Positions 62,529 to 64,000 of a stretch of 64,000 bases of DNA are shown here, piece after piece; the first letter of the stretch is position 1; each line of letters starts with the position of its first letter. The notes under the pieces are model-generated. The model had not been told where the DNA came from. It saw nothing but the letters and a program-made list of their open reading frames with translations, and searched no databases. A program made the translations under genes and the position numbers. This DNA comes from an uncultured Prevotellaceae bacterium (GTDB lineage: Bacteria; Bacteroidota; Bacteroidia; Bacteroidales; Bacteroidaceae). The stretch spans positions 62,001-126,000 of the forward strand of contig OMZE01000017.1 of assembly GCA_900315455.1 (NCBI GenBank), given 5' to 3'.

Positions 62529-64000
62529 CTAAGGGTTCAATCCTTTCTCCGCATATTCGGTGGGCGTCATCCCGAAGTGTTTCTTGAAAGCGGTAGAGAA
62601 ATAGGTCTGGTTGTTGAAGCCCACGGCGAAGGCGGCCTGGGCGATATTGATCTTTCCCTCGCTGATGAGGCGTGCCGCCTGTTTCAGTCGCAGGTTGCGG
62701 ATGAACTCACCCGTCGACACGCCCGTGATCTCCTTCATCTTGCGGTGGAGTTGGGTGCGGCTGAGCCCCACCTCGCTCGCCAACTTGTCGACACCGAAGT
62801 CGGGGTCCTGGATATTCTCGTTGATGGTGCGCATCACACGGTCCATCAACGCGTCGTTGTTGCCCTTCACCTCTACGTTCTCCATCTTGTCGGCCTGGGT
62901 CAACGCCCCCGAGAACTTACCCCTGAGACGGCGCACGTTCTCCACGAGATTGTCGATGAGCACGTGGAGTTCCTCCATGTCGAAGGGTTTGGAGAGATAG
63001 GCATCGGCTCCTTTCTTCAGTCCCTCAAGGCGGTCGCTCACCTCGGTCTTCGACGTGAGCACGACGACGGGGATGTCGCTGATGTTGGCATTGCCCTTGA
63101 TCTCGCGGAGCAAACTGATGCCGTCCATCACAGGCATCACCACGTCGGTCACCACCAGGTCGTAGGGTTCGCCGGTGAGCAGCATCTTCAGGGCATCCTT
63201 GCCGTTGGCAGCGGTATCGACCCTATACCAGTCGGACAACTCTTCTTTCACATAACGGGTCACCTCCATGTCATCGTCGACGATGAGCAGGTGGTAATTG
63301 CGCGAGGCTTGCCGCTTGGCAGCCTTCCTGGGCACAGGCTCTTCCTTCTCCATCTGTTCGGGACGCAGGTGCTTGTTGCCCAAGGGAATAGAGACTTCCA
63401 AGCAGGCACCTTGAAGGCCGTCGGTGCGGTTGTAGGCCTTGATTTTTCCCCCGTGCAGGAGTACGATAGAGCGGCTGAGATTCAGTCCGATGCCCGTGCC
63501 GTCGAGATGGCTCAGGCTGGTGTTGCGGCCCTGATAGAAACGCTCGAAGAGTTTGTCGGTATTCTCGCTGCCGAAGCCGATACCGGTGTCGGCCACAAGA
63601 AGGTTGGCGTTGTTGCCATCAGAAGAGAGCGTCACCGTAATCTGTCCGCCATCCTGTGAATACTTGAAGGCATTGGAGAGCAGGTTGCTCACCACCTTGT
63701 CGAACTGCTTGCGGTCTATCCATGCCATCAACTTGCTGTCGGCATGCTCGAAATTGAAATTGATGTTGCGCTGGCGGGCATTATACTGGTAGAGCGAACA
63801 GATGCCGGCAATGAACCCCACGAGGTCGGTAGGCGAACAATGGAGCCGCATCTGGTTCTTGTCGATTTTACGCTCGTCGAGAATCTGGTTCACCAGCAGC
63901 AGCAGCCGCTGAGCGTTGCGGTCGATGGTGTTGATGTCGTCGAGGCTCTGCGGGTCGGCAACACGCTGCTTGAGTTTGTTGAGCGGTCCGAGGATGAGCG
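62529..64000 (-). CDS. Hybrid two-component system regulator (C-terminal part, partial)
   Basis: Runs off the window; the visible part begins in the histidine-kinase dimerisation helices (LLVNQILDERKID) after the phospho-accepting His, which lies outside. The ATPase domain has NLLSNAFKYSQ, DTGIGF and GTGIGLNLSRS. A receiver domain follows with phospho-Asp in VVTDVVMPVMDG and Lys in YLSKPFD. The C-terminus is an AraC/XylS HTH (VDKLASEVGLSRTQLHRKMKE, QAAFAVGFNNQTYFSTAFKKHF). Such proteins bind a glycan through a periplasmic sensor and activate the neighbouring SusCD operon, whose start is 216 bp away on the same strand. Confidence 0.96.
   Translation of the reverse strand, partial: LILGPLNKLKQRVADPQSLDDINTIDRNAQRLLLLVNQILDERKIDKNQMRLHCSPTDLVGFIAGICSLYQYNARQRNINFNFEHADSKLMAWIDRKQFDKVVSNLLSNAFKYSQDGGQITVTLSSDGNNANLLVADTGIGFGSENTDKLFERFYQGRNTSLSHLDGTGIGLNLSRSIVLLHGGKIKAYNRTDGLQGACLEVSIPLGNKHLRPEQMEKEEPVPRKAAKRQASRNYHLLIVDDDMEVTRYVKEELSDWYRVDTAANGKDALKMLLTGEPYDLVVTDVVMPVMDGISLLREIKGNANISDIPVVVLTSKTEVSDRLEGLKKGADAYLSKPFDMEELHVLIDNLVENVRRLRGKFSGALTQADKMENVEVKGNNDALMDRVMRTINENIQDPDFGVDKLASEVGLSRTQLHRKMKEITGVSTGEFIRNLRLKQAARLISEGKINIAQAAFAVGFNNQTYFSTAFKKHFGMTPTEYAEKGLNP

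Noticed and set aside
1-64000. tRNA or rRNA genes, integrases, insertion-sequence transposases, prophage genes
   Set aside because: I looked for these on both strands and saw none, so the island at 17-25 kb lacks an obvious mobility gene.

Overview
The window comes from a Bacteroidota genome, most likely Prevotella or a close relative in the Prevotellaceae. The evidence is SusC/SusD/SusE-F-type starch-uptake proteins, a hybrid two-component regulator, type IX secretion genes (porU, porV) with matching C-terminal sorting domains on cargo, near-absent Shine-Dalgarno sites, and many Bacteroidota promoters of the form TTTG - about 20 bp - TAnnTTTG.

Layout. 1-5.4 kb (+) is the tail of a starch locus: the end of a SusE-like gene, a SusE/F-type glycan-binding lipoprotein, an OmpA-family protein and a secreted GH13 alpha-amylase with a starch-binding module and a type IX sorting tail. 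5.5-16.9 kb is mostly housekeeping: histidine phosphatase, ABC exporter with nadK, DJ-1-like protein with recG, an M23/LysM endopeptidase, two glycosyltransferases and a short-chain dehydrogenase. 16.9-17.6 kb is a non-coding block of hairpin repeats. 17.6-25.5 kb (-) is an accessory island with a PLD-SNF2 helicase, an Eco57I-like adenine methylase, an orphan gene and a DprA-like gene, which together look like an anti-phage or restriction-type locus. 25.9-31.3 kb (-) holds a YccF protein, a GH3 glycosidase and a two-module CE1 esterase, a plausible xylan-processing pair. 31.3-37 kb mixes a 53-codon gene with its own promoter and terminator, a second copy of the long non-coding repeat, a ClpX-like ATPase, a membrane Ser/Thr kinase and a small regulator-like protein. 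37-42.7 kb (-) is a giant GLUG-repeat surface protein split by one in-frame TGA, followed by a 65-aa peptide. 42.8-45.3 kb is sparse and repeat-rich. 45.6-52.5 kb (-) contains ispF, porV, porU, a degenerate FAH-fold protein and a type IX cargo protein. 52.7-56.2 kb has an Lrp/AsnC regulator and the rplM-rpsI-rpsB-tsf operon. 57.2-64 kb (-) is a second glycan locus: SusD, SusC and the C-terminal part of a hybrid two-component regulator that runs off the window.

How it fits together. PorU and PorV process and export cargo with C-terminal sorting domains, and three such cargo are seen here (amylase, GLUG protein, 228-aa protein). The two Sus-type loci import oligosaccharides, and GH3 and CE1 would trim xylan-like side chains. 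The most unusual material is the helicase-methylase island bracketed by direct copies of a long non-coding repeat, a family of palindromic elements carrying promoter-like sequence, heptanucleotide repeats that supply the stop codons of several genes, and small peptide genes with clear expression signals.
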